A stretch of DNA of 64,000 bases from the NCBI GenBank assembly GCA_003215175.1, contig QCKS01000001.1:60201-124200 (forward strand), in the 5' to 3' direction. Each line of letters opens with the position of its first letter. Position 1 is the first letter of the stretch. A program made the position numbers and the translations under genes. The DNA comes from Acidimicrobiales bacterium AG-410-I20. Lineage in GTDB: Bacteria > Actinomycetota > Acidimicrobiia > Acidimicrobiales > MedAcidi-G1. This document shows positions 44,509 to 54,386 of this stretch, piece after piece. Below the pieces are notes generated by a model, which was given only the letters and a program-made list of their open reading frames with translations, did no database searches and was not told where the DNA came from.

Positions 44509-45075
44509 GTGATTGAAAAAGAACGAGGTCAGGCGCCCCCATTTGGGGGCGTTTTTGTTGCCCATGCAAGAGTTCTTGATTCAGAAGATATTCAACGAGC
44601 GATTCAGCGTATGGCGCATGAAATAGTTGAACGAAATCACGGTCTTGAAAACGTTGTACTCATTGGGCTTCAAACAGGTGGGGTAGTTGTAGCAGAAATG
44701 TTGGCTGAAGCTCTAAAAGAAATCAATGGGAGTCATCCACCCCTAGGAACCTTAGATGTTGCACTTCATCGGGACGATATTGGTATGCGACCGGTAATGC
44801 CAGAAGCCGTAACAGATATTTCAGTAGATTTAGACGGAGCAACAATTGTTATAGCGGATGATGTTCTTTATACGGGCAGAACAATTAGGGCGGCTTTAGA
44901 CGCTTTGTGTGATTTTGGTCGCCCGAGAGAAATTCAACTTGCCGTAATGGTTGACCGAGGGCATCGAGAATTACCCATCCGCCCTGATTATGTCGGGAAA
45001 AACCTTCCAACTAGAAAAGATGAGGTTGTTGACGTCAGCTCAGAAGGTGTTGACCTAGGGAGAATAGAGAAATGA
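44509..45075 (+). CDS. pyrR: Pyrimidine operon regulator/uracil phosphoribosyltransferase PyrR
   Basis: RNA-binding regulator that senses UMP/UTP; many homologues also make UMP from uracil and PRPP. The 188 residues align with other PyrR from ARVLDSEDIQRAIQRMAHEI onward. They include LIGLQTGG, the PRPP loop VIADDVLYTGRTIRAALDAL and the C-terminal VMVDRGHRELPIRPDYVGKN. The first 19 or so residues are an extension. GTG 44509 is forced: the next in-frame start is residue 35, inside the fold, and AAAGGAG sits 7 nt upstream. Unusually, codons 9-17 encode a terminator-like hairpin. pyrB overlaps the end in ATGA. Confidence 0.95.
   Translation: MIEKERGQAPPFGGVFVAHARVLDSEDIQRAIQRMAHEIVERNHGLENVVLIGLQTGGVVVAEMLAEALKEINGSHPPLGTLDVALHRDDIGMRPVMPEAVTDISVDLDGATIVIADDVLYTGRTIRAALDALCDFGRPREIQLAVMVDRGHRELPIRPDYVGKNLPTRKDEVVDVSSEGVDLGRIEK
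44534..44559 (+). terminator. Intrinsic terminator/attenuator inside the pyrR coding sequence
   Basis: CGCCCCC (44534-44540) and GGGGGCG (44545-44551) form a perfect 7-bp GC stem with an ATTT loop, followed directly by TTTTTGTT. This is a textbook intrinsic terminator. It lies within codons 9-17 of pyrR, downstream of the start codon, so translating ribosomes would melt it and untranslated RNA would let it form. Confidence 0.75.
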
Positions 45076-46034
45076 ATCAGTCTCCTTCAAAAAGTCTCCT
45101 ATCCATTGAAGGAATGACAAAGCATGAACTAGAAGAAATTCTGGAATTAACAGACACTTTTGACGAAATTGGGCGAAGGCCGATACCAAAAGTTCCAGCA
45201 CTTCGAGGGCGAACTGTCGCCACACTATTTTTTGAAGACTCAACTAGAACTCGGCTTTCTTTTGAAACGGCAGCTCGACGGTTATCTGCTGACACGATGA
45301 GTTTCAGCGCCGGTTCTTCGTCGCTTTCAAAAGGAGAAAGCATACGAGACACTGTTGAAGTCATTGAAGCGTATGGAGCGGACTTATTAGTTGTACGCCA
45401 CCCAGCCGCTGGCACGGCTCAACGTATAGACAACTGGACAAACGCATCAGTTATTAATGCGGGAGATGGCTGTCATGAGCATCCGACACAGGCACTATTA
45501 GATGCGTACACACTAAGAAAACATAAGGGTTCGTTAGAAGGACTACGTATCGCAATCGTCGGAGACATACTTCATTCGAGGGTAGCTCGATCTGACGTGC
45601 TTGCTTTTTCAATGTTAGGGGCAGAAGTGGTGCTTGTGGCTCCACCTACATTGCTCCCGCCGTCGATTGAAGGATGGCCGGTAGAAATCTCGTATAACTT
45701 GGATGAAATTCTTCCAACTATTGATGTCTGTTACCTCCTTAGGGTGCAGAACGAAAGAATCAACGAAGGACTCATCCCTTCAGTGCGTGAGTACGTTACC
45801 GACTATGGGTTGAACGTAAAGAGAGCCTCAGCTCTTCCTAAAGACGCTCTTATCTGTCACCCAGGACCTACGAACCGAGGAATAGAAATAGAGGCTGCAG
45901 TTGCAGCAGATCCAAGATCAGTCATCCTTGATCAAGTAGCAAATGGAGTTTCTATCCGAATGGCGATCCTATTCTTGCTCTTAGGGTCAGGACGCAATTT
46001 AATGGAAGACGCTGATGTGGGAGCTGATCAATGA
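45072..46034 (+). CDS. pyrB: Aspartate carbamoyltransferase catalytic subunit
   Basis: Makes carbamoyl aspartate, the first committed step of UMP synthesis. The 320 residues have the carbamoyl-phosphate motif FFEDSTRTRLSFETAARRL, the SLSKGES loop with Ser/Lys from the neighbouring chain, HPTQALLDAYTL, and LICHPGPTNRG. No pyrI regulatory subunit is nearby. It is coupled to pyrR and to pyrC by ATGA overlaps at both ends. Confidence 0.96.
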   Translation: MNQSPSKSLLSIEGMTKHELEEILELTDTFDEIGRRPIPKVPALRGRTVATLFFEDSTRTRLSFETAARRLSADTMSFSAGSSSLSKGESIRDTVEVIEAYGADLLVVRHPAAGTAQRIDNWTNASVINAGDGCHEHPTQALLDAYTLRKHKGSLEGLRIAIVGDILHSRVARSDVLAFSMLGAEVVLVAPPTLLPPSIEGWPVEISYNLDEILPTIDVCYLLRVQNERINEGLIPSVREYVTDYGLNVKRASALPKDALICHPGPTNRGIEIEAAVAADPRSVILDQVANGVSIRMAILFLLLGSGRNLMEDADVGADQ

Positions 46035-47323
46035 CTCTTGTAATTCGAGGCGGGACCGTCGTTGATCAAAATGGCGAGCAAGAAGCAGATGTAAAGATAA
46101 GCGAAGATGGTTCCATCCTTGAAATAGACAAAAATTTGAAAGGCGACCAAGAACTTGATGCCTCCGGTTGCGTTGTGACCGCAGGATTTGTTGACTTACA
46201 CAGCCATCTCCGCGAGCCCGGACAAGAAGATGCTGAAACAATACAAACAGGCTCTAGAGGAGGAGCACTTGGTGGATACACAGCCTTAGTGGCCATGCCT
46301 AATACCACACCAACAATGGATTGTTTAGCTGTTATTGATCAGGTGAGAGGACTCGGACAAGAATCAATTTGTGAAGTCATTCCGACGGCAGCAATGACCG
46401 TTGACCGCAAGGGAGAACAAATGGCTCCAATGGGTGAGCTCGTAGATGCAGGAGTAGGTATTTTCACTGATGATGGCAACGGCTTACAAGACCCACGGCT
46501 TATGCGCCGAATTATGGAGTACAGCACAGGACTGACACACCGTCTTGGTCGCCCAATTATCCTTGCTCAACATTGTGAAATAGAAGCTCTTTCTTGTGGC
46601 GGATATATGCATGAAGGAGCTTGGTCCTCAAGGCTAGGAATACCCGGTCAGCCCGCTGAAGCAGAAGAACTTATGGTTTCACGTGATATCGCGCTAGTAC
46701 GTCTTACTGGGGCGCATATGCATTTTCAACATTTATCAACTGCCGGTTCGGTTGAAATGGTACGGAAAGCTAAAGAGGAAGGGTTACCAGTAACAGCTGA
46801 AGCAACTACTCATCATTTCAGCCTCACGGATGCAGCATGCGCTTCTTATGATCCGGTGTTTAAAGTTCATCCACCCCTACGCACTGATGAAGATGTTAAG
46901 GCAGTTAAAGCAGGTTTAGCAGATGGGACGATAGATGCTATAGCTACCGATCATGCACCACATACTGACCATTCAAAGGAGAAATCTTTCAGCGAAGCTC
47001 CTCCTGGAATGCTGGGGCTCCAAACCGCTTTCAGTATTACGCTTGAAGAGTCAGGATTAGACATACATCAAATTTTTTCTCTCATGTCTTGGCGTCCAGC
47101 AGTTATTGCAGGAATTGCAGATCGACATGGAATGACGGTATCGCCTGGTTCTAGAGCAAATCTTTGCGTCATAGACCTGAATGAAACGTGGACAGTTTCT
47201 GGAAAATCCATGGCCAGTTTAAGTTCTAATACACCCTATGAAGGCCGTCATTTAAGAGGATGTGTTCGTCACACCATTCAGACAGGAGAGGCGGTAGTGA
47301 TAGATGGAGAGGCTCAAAGATGA
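46031..47323 (+). CDS. pyrC: Dihydroorotase, class I
   Basis: Zinc amidohydrolase that closes carbamoyl aspartate to dihydroorotate. The 430 residues include the metal motif VDLHSHLREPGQED, YTALVAMPNTTP, FTDDGNGLQDPRLM, HCEIEALS and the catalytic aspartate in IATDHAPHT. This is the class I (Bacillus/actinobacterial) type, not the shorter E. coli type. It starts in an ATGA overlap with pyrB, and its stop overlaps the carA start. Confidence 0.96.
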   Translation: MTLVIRGGTVVDQNGEQEADVKISEDGSILEIDKNLKGDQELDASGCVVTAGFVDLHSHLREPGQEDAETIQTGSRGGALGGYTALVAMPNTTPTMDCLAVIDQVRGLGQESICEVIPTAAMTVDRKGEQMAPMGELVDAGVGIFTDDGNGLQDPRLMRRIMEYSTGLTHRLGRPIILAQHCEIEALSCGGYMHEGAWSSRLGIPGQPAEAEELMVSRDIALVRLTGAHMHFQHLSTAGSVEMVRKAKEEGLPVTAEATTHHFSLTDAACASYDPVFKVHPPLRTDEDVKAVKAGLADGTIDAIATDHAPHTDHSKEKSFSEAPPGMLGLQTAFSITLEESGLDIHQIFSLMSWRPAVIAGIADRHGMTVSPGSRANLCVIDLNETWTVSGKSMASLSSNTPYEGRHLRGCVRHTIQTGEAVVIDGEAQR

Positions 47324-48423
47324 CCAATAGTAGAGAACTTTCAAGACTAGTGCTAACGGATGGAACAATTTTTGAAGGTGAATCTATAGGGGCTACACCC
47401 ACAAGCGGAGTGACGACAGGAGAAGCCGTATTCAACACGGTCATGTCGGGTTACCAAGAAGTTTTAACCGACCCTTCTTATGCAGGTCAGATAATAACTT
47501 TCACTTATCCACACATAGGAAATTACGGAGTCAACGAAGAAGACTTTGAAAGTCGTAAACCTTTTTGCTCTGGAGTGATTGTTCGACAACTTAGCCGAAG
47601 AACAAGTAACTGGCGTTCAACAAACAGTCTTGATGCATTTTTGAAAGAACATGAAGTAGCAGGAATAGCCGGGATCGACACTAGGAGACTGACCCGACAC
47701 TTACGAGAAGAAGGTTCAATGCCAGCCGCATTTGGTGAAGCAGATCTTGACGATTTGATTAAGTCCGCGGAAAAAGCTTTACCTACAGATGGAATAGATC
47801 TTGTTTCAACGGTTACATGCAAATCAAAATATATAGTTCCGTCTTTGGGGGGCACGCGACGAATAGTTGCCTATGACTTTGGAATAAAAAGTACGATCCT
47901 CCATCACCTTTCCCAACTAGGAGAAGTGATTGTTGTTCCCGCCTCAACTCCTTTCGAAGAAGTTTTGGGGCACGAACCCGACGGAGTGTTCCTATCCAAT
48001 GGGCCAGGAGATCCTGCACCACTTGATTACGCACGTCTAAACATCTCATCTTTACTAGGGAAAGTACCCATATTTGGTATATGCCTTGGCCATCAACTAC
48101 TCGCAGCAAGCCTCGGGGCTGAGACATACAAATTGCCATTCGGTCATCACGGAGGGAATCACCCCGTTAGAAATTTGAGAACTGGAGCAGTCGAAATCAC
48201 CAGTCAAAACCACAACTATTGCGTAGCCGACGGAGGAATTCCTTCGGTTGACTTAACCCATGTCAACCTCAACGATGAAACAATTGAGGGCTTACGTTGT
48301 CAAGAAGTACCAGCATTCAGTGTTCAATATCACCCAGAAGCAGGCCCAGGCCCACACGATAGTCAGTACCTTTTCAATGAATTCGAAGAACTTATGTCTT
48401 CTACTGAAGGGGGTAAATTCTAG
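47320..48423 (+). CDS. carA: Carbamoyl-phosphate synthase small (glutaminase) subunit
   Basis: Hydrolyses glutamine and sends ammonia to CarB. From ATG 47320 the protein has 367 residues: the N-terminal CarA domain ([36 protein letters not shown]) and the class I glutaminase with the nucleophile in [11 protein letters not shown] and the His-Glu pair in [13 protein letters not shown]. An open frame continues upstream to 47260 inside pyrC, but ATG 47320 gives the standard N-terminus and an ATGA overlap. Confidence 0.96.
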   Translation: MTNSRELSRLVLTDGTIFEGESIGATPTSGVTTGEAVFNTVMSGYQEVLTDPSYAGQIITFTYPHIGNYGVNEEDFESRKPFCSGVIVRQLSRRTSNWRSTNSLDAFLKEHEVAGIAGIDTRRLTRHLREEGSMPAAFGEADLDDLIKSAEKALPTDGIDLVSTVTCKSKYIVPSLGGTRRIVAYDFGIKSTILHHLSQLGEVIVVPASTPFEEVLGHEPDGVFLSNGPGDPAPLDYARLNISSLLGKVPIFGICLGHQLLAASLGAETYKLPFGHHGGNHPVRNLRTGAVEITSQNHNYCVADGGIPSVDLTHVNLNDETIEGLRCQEVPAFSVQYHPEAGPGPHDSQYLFNEFEELMSSTEGGKF

Positions 48424-51400
48424 TGCCACGACGGACAGACATATCTAGCATTCTCCTAATAGGTTCAGGGCCAATAGTTATTGGGCAAGCATGTGAATTT
48501 GATTACTCCGGAACTCAAGCATGCCGAGTTTTGAAAGAAGAGGGATATCGAGTAATTCTTGTCAACTCGAACCCTGCGACAATAATGACCGACCCAGATT
48601 TTGCAGATGCAACCTATGTAGAACCTCTAAGGCTAGATGTTCTAACTCGAGTAATAGAACAAGAAAAGCCAGATGCTCTCTTACCAACACTTGGTGGGCA
48701 AACAGCACTGAATCTTGCCATGGAGTTAGTTGAAGCAGGTGTTCTTGAGGAACATGGAGTGGAATTAATTGGGGCACGAGCAGAGGCAATAGCAACAGCA
48801 GAGGACCGCCACTTATTTAAAGAAGCAATGTTGGAAATCGGCTTGAAAGTTCCATCATCGGGTATTGCCCACACTCTTGAAGAAGCTAGATCAGTAATAA
48901 ATGACATAGGACTTCCAGTTATTATTCGACCGGCTTACATACTTGGCGGTAAAGGAACAGGTATGGCTTCAACTCCTGAAGAGTTCGAAAAAGTAGCTCA
49001 GACCGGGTTAGATGCAAGTCCCATAACTGAGATTCTTATAGAGCAGTCAATTGCCGGATGGAAAGAATTCGAACTAGAAGTTATGAGGGACAAAGCAGAT
49101 AATTGCGTCGTAGTTTGTTCAATAGAAAACGTTGACCCTATGGGAGTTCACACCGGGGATTCAATTACGGTAGCACCTGCCCAAACCCTCACGGATATTG
49201 AATACCAAGAAATGCGTGACGCGTCGTTCGCTTGTTTGCGTCGGGTGGGAGTGGAAACTGGGGGTTCAAATGTTCAGTTTGCTGTAAACCCTGAAAATGG
49301 CGATCAAGTAGTAATTGAAATGAACCCAAGGGTGAGCCGCTCTTCTGCGCTCGCGTCAAAAGCGACAGGATTTCCAATAGCAAAAATAGCGGCGCGTTTA
49401 GCAGTGGGGTACACCCTCGATGAGATACCTAATGACATCACCAAGAAAACTCCCGCCGCTTTTGAACCAACTATTGATTACGTCGTAACAAAAATTCCTC
49501 GCTGGGCATTCGAAAAATTCCCTGGCGCCGAAGGTGTGCTCGGTACTTCTATGCAATCAGTTGGAGAAGTAATGGCCATTGGAAGAACGTTTACTGAATC
49601 CTTGCAGAAAGGATTCAGATCTCTTGAAAATGGACGGTTAGGTTTGAATTCAGACCCTGCAGAGAAGTCTTTTGATGAAATGAGTAACGAGAGCCTCTGT
49701 GAAGCCGCCAAAGTAGCTACACCTGATCGCTTATTCCAGGTAGAAGCTTTACTCCGTCGAGGCCTTTCACTTGAAGAAGTCAATTTCGCCACCTCTATAG
49801 ATCCATGGTTCTTGGATCAAATACTTTCAATCACTGAAGAAAGGTCAAATTTAGAAACCAAGGATTTCAATACATTAGGAAAAAGAGAATGGAAAAGAGC
49901 GAAGCAATTAGGTTTCTCAGATGCTCAACTTTCTTACCTTTGGGGAATAGAAGAATCCTTGATACGGCAAAAGCGAGAAAGCCTTGGGGTGTTCCCAACC
50001 TATAAAACAGTAGATACCTGCGGAGCCGAGTTTGAAGCTAACACCCCTTACCATTACTCGACTTGGGAAGATGAAGATGAGGTAAAAAAATCTGACAAGC
50101 CCAAAATTATGATTCTTGGATCAGGACCGAATCGAATTGGCCAAGGTATTGAGTTTGACTACTGCTGTGTGCACGCAAGTTTCGCTTTGCGCTCAGCCGG
50201 GTATGAAACAATCATGGTTAACTGCAATCCAGAAACAGTTTCAACAGATTACGACACAAGCGACAGATTATATTTTGAACCCCTAACCAAAGAAGATGTT
50301 GTCAATATCATCCAAACTGAAAATCCAGAAGGGATAATTGTCTCTCTAGGTGGACAAACTCCATTAAAACTTGCTTCGGTTCTTCCTGAAGAACTTATAG
50401 CGGGCACCAATCCTCGCTCAATAGATATCGCAGAAGACAGAGAATTATGGAATGCGTTATGTCGAGAGATTGGTATCAACCAGCCGCCGGGTGGCACTGC
50501 TGTTGACTTAAATGAAGCAGAAAAAATCGCAGATGAAGTCGGCTTTCCCGTATTGGTGAGACCTTCGTATGTTCTTGGCGGTAGAGCTATGGAAATCGTT
50601 TATGACCATTCTCAATTAGGGAAAGCGATGGCGGAACTTTTAGAGTTTGGGAGCTTAGGTATCGAAGGAGGGCTCTCAGCGGAACGACCAGTACTTGTTG
50701 ATCGATTTTTAGAAGAAGCAATTGAAGTAGACGTTGATGCCATTAGAGATAAAACAGGAGAAAAAGTTATAGGTGCCGTGATGGAACACGTCGAGGAAGC
50801 GGGGATCCACAGCGGAGACAGCGCTTGCGTGATACCTCCCCCTCATCTTACCGAAGACGTAATCGCTCGTATAGAGCAATTCACCTTTCAGATAGCAGAC
50901 GCACTTGAAGTTCAAGGACTTATCAATGTCCAGTTCGCAGTAAAAGAAAATGAAATTTATGTAATTGAAGCAAATCCACGCGCTTCACGGACTGTGCCTT
51001 TTGTTGCAAAAGCAACAGGAGTTCCGTTAGCGAAAGTAGCAAGTCGGGTTATGGTCGGAGCCACACTTTCAGAGTTACGAGAAGAAGGATTACTCCGCGA
51101 TCGAGTTGTTGGTGATCACGTTGCAGTTAAGGAAGCAGTTTTGCCATTTAACCGTTTCCCTGAGGCTGACCCTGTACTTGGGCCTGAAATGCGTTCAACA
51201 GGAGAAGTGATGGGTATAGATCTCACAACTGGGTTGGCTTTTGCTAAATCTCAGATTTCTGCTGGAGGTGCGTTACCTGAAACAGGAACAGTCTTTATGT
51301 CTCTTGCGGACAGAGATAAAGAGACAGGACTTCAAGCAGCCTGCAGTCTCTCAGAATTAGGTTTAGAAATAGTGGCGACTAGAGGCACAGCAGAGTATTT

Positions 51401-51698
51401 AGAGAAGAACGGCGTGAAGGTTAAAGAAGTAGTAGCCAAACTTGATGAAGAAGGGACAGATGCCGTCGAGTTGATTCGCTCTGGGCGTATTCAACTGGTA
51501 GTGAACAGCCCTCACGGACGCGGCCCACGTGCCGACGGGGACTATATTCGTGGAGCAGCCGGGGCACAAGATATTCCTTTGCTTACAACAGCAGCGGCAG
51601 CCTTAGCGGCGGCTAAAGGCTTACATGAGTGGAAAAATAGTTCACTCGAAGTCCGTACTTTGCAGACCTACCATAAGGGTGTAAAAGCAGATAAATAA
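48423..51698 (+). CDS. carB: Carbamoyl-phosphate synthase large subunit
   Basis: Uses ammonia, bicarbonate and two ATP to make carbamoyl phosphate for pyrimidines and arginine. The 1091 residues show two homologous synthetase halves, each with a GSGP-type start ([20 protein letters not shown] and [20 protein letters not shown]) and ATP-grasp motifs [15 protein letters not shown] and [14 protein letters not shown]. They are followed by the C-terminal MGS-like allosteric domain (about 950-1091) where UMP or ornithine would bind. GTG 48423 shares one base with the carA stop. Confidence 0.97.
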   Translation: MPRRTDISSILLIGSGPIVIGQACEFDYSGTQACRVLKEEGYRVILVNSNPATIMTDPDFADATYVEPLRLDVLTRVIEQEKPDALLPTLGGQTALNLAMELVEAGVLEEHGVELIGARAEAIATAEDRHLFKEAMLEIGLKVPSSGIAHTLEEARSVINDIGLPVIIRPAYILGGKGTGMASTPEEFEKVAQTGLDASPITEILIEQSIAGWKEFELEVMRDKADNCVVVCSIENVDPMGVHTGDSITVAPAQTLTDIEYQEMRDASFACLRRVGVETGGSNVQFAVNPENGDQVVIEMNPRVSRSSALASKATGFPIAKIAARLAVGYTLDEIPNDITKKTPAAFEPTIDYVVTKIPRWAFEKFPGAEGVLGTSMQSVGEVMAIGRTFTESLQKGFRSLENGRLGLNSDPAEKSFDEMSNESLCEAAKVATPDRLFQVEALLRRGLSLEEVNFATSIDPWFLDQILSITEERSNLETKDFNTLGKREWKRAKQLGFSDAQLSYLWGIEESLIRQKRESLGVFPTYKTVDTCGAEFEANTPYHYSTWEDEDEVKKSDKPKIMILGSGPNRIGQGIEFDYCCVHASFALRSAGYETIMVNCNPETVSTDYDTSDRLYFEPLTKEDVVNIIQTENPEGIIVSLGGQTPLKLASVLPEELIAGTNPRSIDIAEDRELWNALCREIGINQPPGGTAVDLNEAEKIADEVGFPVLVRPSYVLGGRAMEIVYDHSQLGKAMAELLEFGSLGIEGGLSAERPVLVDRFLEEAIEVDVDAIRDKTGEKVIGAVMEHVEEAGIHSGDSACVIPPPHLTEDVIARIEQFTFQIADALEVQGLINVQFAVKENEIYVIEANPRASRTVPFVAKATGVPLAKVASRVMVGATLSELREEGLLRDRVVGDHVAVKEAVLPFNRFPEADPVLGPEMRSTGEVMGIDLTTGLAFAKSQISAGGALPETGTVFMSLADRDKETGLQAACSLSELGLEIVATRGTAEYLEKNGVKVKEVVAKLDEEGTDAVELIRSGRIQLVVNSPHGRGPRADGDYIRGAAGAQDIPLLTTAAAALAAAKGLHEWKNSSLEVRTLQTYHKGVKADK

Positions 51699-51699
51699 T

Positions 51700-52629
51700 A
51701 TGAAAGATGCTCCTAAGACCAACTTGGCTACAGAAATAGGATCAGTCAGTCTTCCTAACCCTGTCATGACCGCTTCGGGTACGTCCGGTCAAGGAGCTGA
51801 ATTAGCAAATTACTTTGACCTTTCCCTACTCGGAGCAATAGTGGTCAAGTCTTTACATATAGAACCTTGGCCCGGTAATCCTCCGCCACGTTTACATCCA
51901 ACTCCTGCAGGGATGATAAACAGTGTCGGGTTAGAAGGTCCCGGAGTAAGAGAATGGTTGAATAATGATCTTCCGCTCTTAGAGGAAGCCGGAGCTCGGA
52001 TAGTGGTGAGCATATGGGGTCGAACAGTAGAAGAATTCGCTCAGGCCGCTAAGGAGTTAGCTCAGGCTTCAAAAAGCGTGATCGCAGTAGAAGTAAATGC
52101 ATCGTGCCCAAACTTGGAAGATAGAAAGAATCTTTTTGCTCATTCTTTAGAAGCCACAAAAGAGGTGGTTGAAGTTTCATTAGCGGCAGAGAGGCCATGT
52201 TGGGCAAAACTCAGCCCAAATACGCCTGATTTACCTCAGATTGCTGCTGTGGCAAAGAAAGCAGGAGCGGAAGCAGTCACAGTCGCAAACACACTTCTTG
52301 GTATGACTATAGATTTAGAAACTCGTAAACCGCTTCTAGGAGCAGGACGAGGGGGAGTATCAGGTCCTGCTGTCAAACCAATTGCAGTGCGTTCGGTCTT
52401 TGATACTTATGCTGAAAATCCTGACCTCCCAATTATCGGAGTTGGTGGAATTACCAAAGGGAGAGATGTATCAGAGTTTATGATGGCTGGGGCTGCGGCC
52501 ATACAAGTAGGGACGGCAACTTTTGCAAACCCGCGTGCATCTAAGAAGATCCTTAAAGAGTTCTCAAAATGGTGCAAAGATCAAAGTTTGGAAGAAATGA
52601 ATCAATTGATAGGAGCGGCTCATGAATGA
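51700..52629 (+). CDS. pyrD: Dihydroorotate dehydrogenase, class 1B catalytic subunit
   Basis: FMN enzyme that oxidises dihydroorotate to orotate. The 309 residues keep NPVMTASGTSG, the catalytic cysteine in VNASCPNLED, KLSPNTPD, and the stretch NTLLGMTIDLETRKPLLGAGRGGVSGPAVKPIA, which places it with class 1B (PyrDB) rather than the quinone-linked class 2. Class 1B enzymes normally work with PyrK, an Fe-S/FAD subunit, but no pyrK is in this operon: carB ends 1 nt before pyrD. The electron acceptor is therefore uncertain. It overlaps pyrF by 8 nt. Confidence 0.94.
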   Translation: MKDAPKTNLATEIGSVSLPNPVMTASGTSGQGAELANYFDLSLLGAIVVKSLHIEPWPGNPPPRLHPTPAGMINSVGLEGPGVREWLNNDLPLLEEAGARIVVSIWGRTVEEFAQAAKELAQASKSVIAVEVNASCPNLEDRKNLFAHSLEATKEVVEVSLAAERPCWAKLSPNTPDLPQIAAVAKKAGAEAVTVANTLLGMTIDLETRKPLLGAGRGGVSGPAVKPIAVRSVFDTYAENPDLPIIGVGGITKGRDVSEFMMAGAAAIQVGTATFANPRASKKILKEFSKWCKDQSLEEMNQLIGAAHE

Positions 52630-53362
52630 AGAAGCATTAGACGATGAAGGCTTTGATGAGGTTGATGACGGAGAAGTCCCATCCGAAATCAGAGAAAGAT
52701 TGGCACTTGCTTTAGATGTTGATGACGTAGTTGCAGCCCGAAGGTTAGCAGCGGATTTAGATGAGTTTTTTGGAACAATAAAAGTGGGTCTTGAGTTATA
52801 TACAGCTGCTGGACCAGATGTAATCGCCGGGTTAGTAGCGAATGAGTGGGATGTATTTGCTGATCTTAAATTGCATGACATACCGACCACAGTAAATAAA
52901 GCAGCTCGTGTGGTTGGATCTTTAGGAGTTCGATGGTTAACCGTTCACACTTCTGGTGGAGAAGCAATGTTACGAGCAGCAGTAGAAGGACTAGCAGAAG
53001 GCGCAGAAGGTCTTGGAGGTCCTCAACCAGGGGTTCTCGGAGTTACAGTTCTAACTAGCGACGCTGAGGCATCTTCAGATGTTCTTGAACAACGAACCTC
53101 GCTAGCAGCAGAAACAGGATGTGCAGGAATTATTTGTGCAGGTCCCGATCTGCCTATTACAGAACCATGGGCAGATCAATTGGTACGAGTTGTACCAGGG
53201 ACACGGATGCCTGGATCAGAAACGCATGATCAAGCACGAACACTGACACCACAACAGGCGATTTACGACGGGGCGGATCTTCTAGTTATTGGACGTGCAG
53301 TAACCGCAGCCGAAGAACCGATCTTGGCTGCAGCAGAACTTGTAAGTTATTTGCTCGGATGA
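52622..53362 (+). CDS. pyrF: Orotidine 5'-phosphate decarboxylase
   Basis: Makes UMP in the last step of the pathway. The 246 residues begin with an acidic, probably disordered extension of about 20 residues, then LALALDVDD, the catalytic FADLKLHDIPTTV (Lys and Asp of the DxKxxD motif), VHTSGGEAML and the phosphate-binding VIGRAVTAAEEP. This is the E. coli/Bacillus-type enzyme. It ends the pyr operon, and a short gap with a new promoter box precedes mihF. Confidence 0.95.
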   Translation: MNEEALDDEGFDEVDDGEVPSEIRERLALALDVDDVVAARRLAADLDEFFGTIKVGLELYTAAGPDVIAGLVANEWDVFADLKLHDIPTTVNKAARVVGSLGVRWLTVHTSGGEAMLRAAVEGLAEGAEGLGGPQPGVLGVTVLTSDAEASSDVLEQRTSLAAETGCAGIICAGPDLPITEPWADQLVRVVPGTRMPGSETHDQARTLTPQQAIYDGADLLVIGRAVTAAEEPILAAAELVSYLLG

Positions 53363-53385
53363 TTTCACCAATCGCGATTTCACGC

Positions 53386-53391
53386 TAAAGT
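53386..53391 (+). promoter_or_regulatory. Putative -10 box of a leaderless mihF promoter
   Basis: TAAAGT ends exactly 7 nt before ATG 53399 in the 36-nt pyrF-mihF gap. Confidence 0.5.
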
Positions 53392-53398
53392 CCCTGTC

Positions 53399-53713
53399 AT
53401 GACAGGACTTCCAGAACTTACTGATGAACAACGCAGAGCCGCGCTGGTCAAGGCGGCAGAAGCTCGACGAACTCGAGCAGAAATAAAAGAATTACTCAAA
53501 ATGGGTTCGCTCACTTTTCCAGAACTTCTCACGAGAGCAGATAACGACCCCGTTGTAGCGAAAATGAAAGTCTTAGTCGCCTTAGAGTCACTTCCCAAAC
53601 TTGGAAAAGTTAAAGCCAGAAGAACTATGGAAGAGATAGGCATTAGCGAAAGTCGTCGACTTAAGGGACTGGGAAGTCAACAACGGTCTGATCTTCTGTC
53701 ACGATTCTCTTAA
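53399..53713 (+). CDS. mihF: Actinobacterial integration host factor (mIHF)
   Basis: Nucleoid-associated DNA-binding protein of the actinobacterial type, unrelated in fold to the HU/IHF of other bacteria. The 104 residues have LPELTDEQRRAALVKAAEARRTRAEIKELLK, a basic helical arm, then a helix-two-turn-helix region ending in LPKLGKVKARRTMEEIGISESRRLKGLG, the DNA-contacting part. This gene is a good taxonomic marker for Actinomycetota, and its place before gmk and rpoZ is conserved there. Confidence 0.95.
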   Translation: MTGLPELTDEQRRAALVKAAEARRTRAEIKELLKMGSLTFPELLTRADNDPVVAKMKVLVALESLPKLGKVKARRTMEEIGISESRRLKGLGSQQRSDLLSRFS

Positions 53714-53719
53714 GATCTA

Positions 53720-54280
53720 ATGGTAAACACCGAAAGAGATCCTTTTTTAGTGGTTCTTTCTGGTCCAGGCGGAGTAGGCAAAGGCACTCTTGCTAAGGAA
53801 CTTGTTGAACGAGACGAAGAGTTAATACTTAGCCAGTCCTGGACAACTAGACCTCGCAGAAATGATGAAAATCCAGAAGCATATAAATTTGTTAGTCACG
53901 AAGAATTTCTTCAACACAGAGAAAATAATGGATTTATTGAATGGAATGAATTCTTAGGCGAGTTCTACGGCACGCCAGTTCCTGATGACTCAATTTCACA
54001 AGACATCCTTTTAGAAATTGATGTTGCCGGAGGACGACAGATTCTAGAGAAACATTCTGAGACAGTGCTGATTTTTCTTGATGCTCCTGATGTTTCTGAG
54101 CAAAGACGACGATTAGTTGAACGCGGAGATGATGCAATACAAATAGAACAGCGCATAGAAGAAGGTGACCGCGAACGAAAAGATGCAGAATCTTTAGGGT
54201 ATTTCAAGGTCGTCAATAATGATTTGAACCAAGCAGTAGAACAGATTCAAGAAATAATTGCTGACAAACGAAGCTCTTAG
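53720..54280 (+). CDS. gmk: Guanylate kinase
   Basis: Phosphorylates GMP or dGMP to the diphosphate. The 186 residues show Walker A GPGGVGKGT, the GMP-binding segment SQSWTTRPRRNDENPEAYKFVSHEEF, the EWNEFLGEFYGTP motif with the conserved Tyr-Gly-Thr, the DVAGGRQI Walker B-like block and the lid RRLVERGDD. It begins 6 nt after mihF, so the two are cotranscribed. rpoZ follows after a 106-nt gap. Confidence 0.95.
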   Translation: MVNTERDPFLVVLSGPGGVGKGTLAKELVERDEELILSQSWTTRPRRNDENPEAYKFVSHEEFLQHRENNGFIEWNEFLGEFYGTPVPDDSISQDILLEIDVAGGRQILEKHSETVLIFLDAPDVSEQRRRLVERGDDAIQIEQRIEEGDRERKDAESLGYFKVVNNDLNQAVEQIQEIIADKRSS

Positions 54281-54386
54281 ATTTCCAAATGCTTAAGTAT
54301 CGAGGTAAAAAGAGCCATATCTGATACCGTTTAGACGTCTGAAATGACGTTAGGCATTAACCATCAATTTAAGATGAGGTATTTTT
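54281..54386 (+). promoter_or_regulatory. gmk-rpoZ gap with possible rpoZ promoter and small hairpin
   Basis: TACCGT at 54325-54330 could be a -10 box. The expected leader then contains ACGTC-TGAAAT-GACGT (54335-54350), a 5-bp hairpin. GAGG lies 7 nt before GTG 54387, a usable Shine-Dalgarno. The promoter call is tentative. Confidence 0.3.

Noticed and set aside
47260..47319. A 20-codon N-terminal extension of carA
   Set aside because: The frame is open but lies wholly inside pyrC. ATG 47320 gives the standard CarA start and a 4-nt overlap.
54333..54341. AGACGTCT palindrome in the rpoZ leader as an operator
   Set aside because: One 8-bp palindrome is expected by chance at this scale, and no second copy was seen near other promoters.
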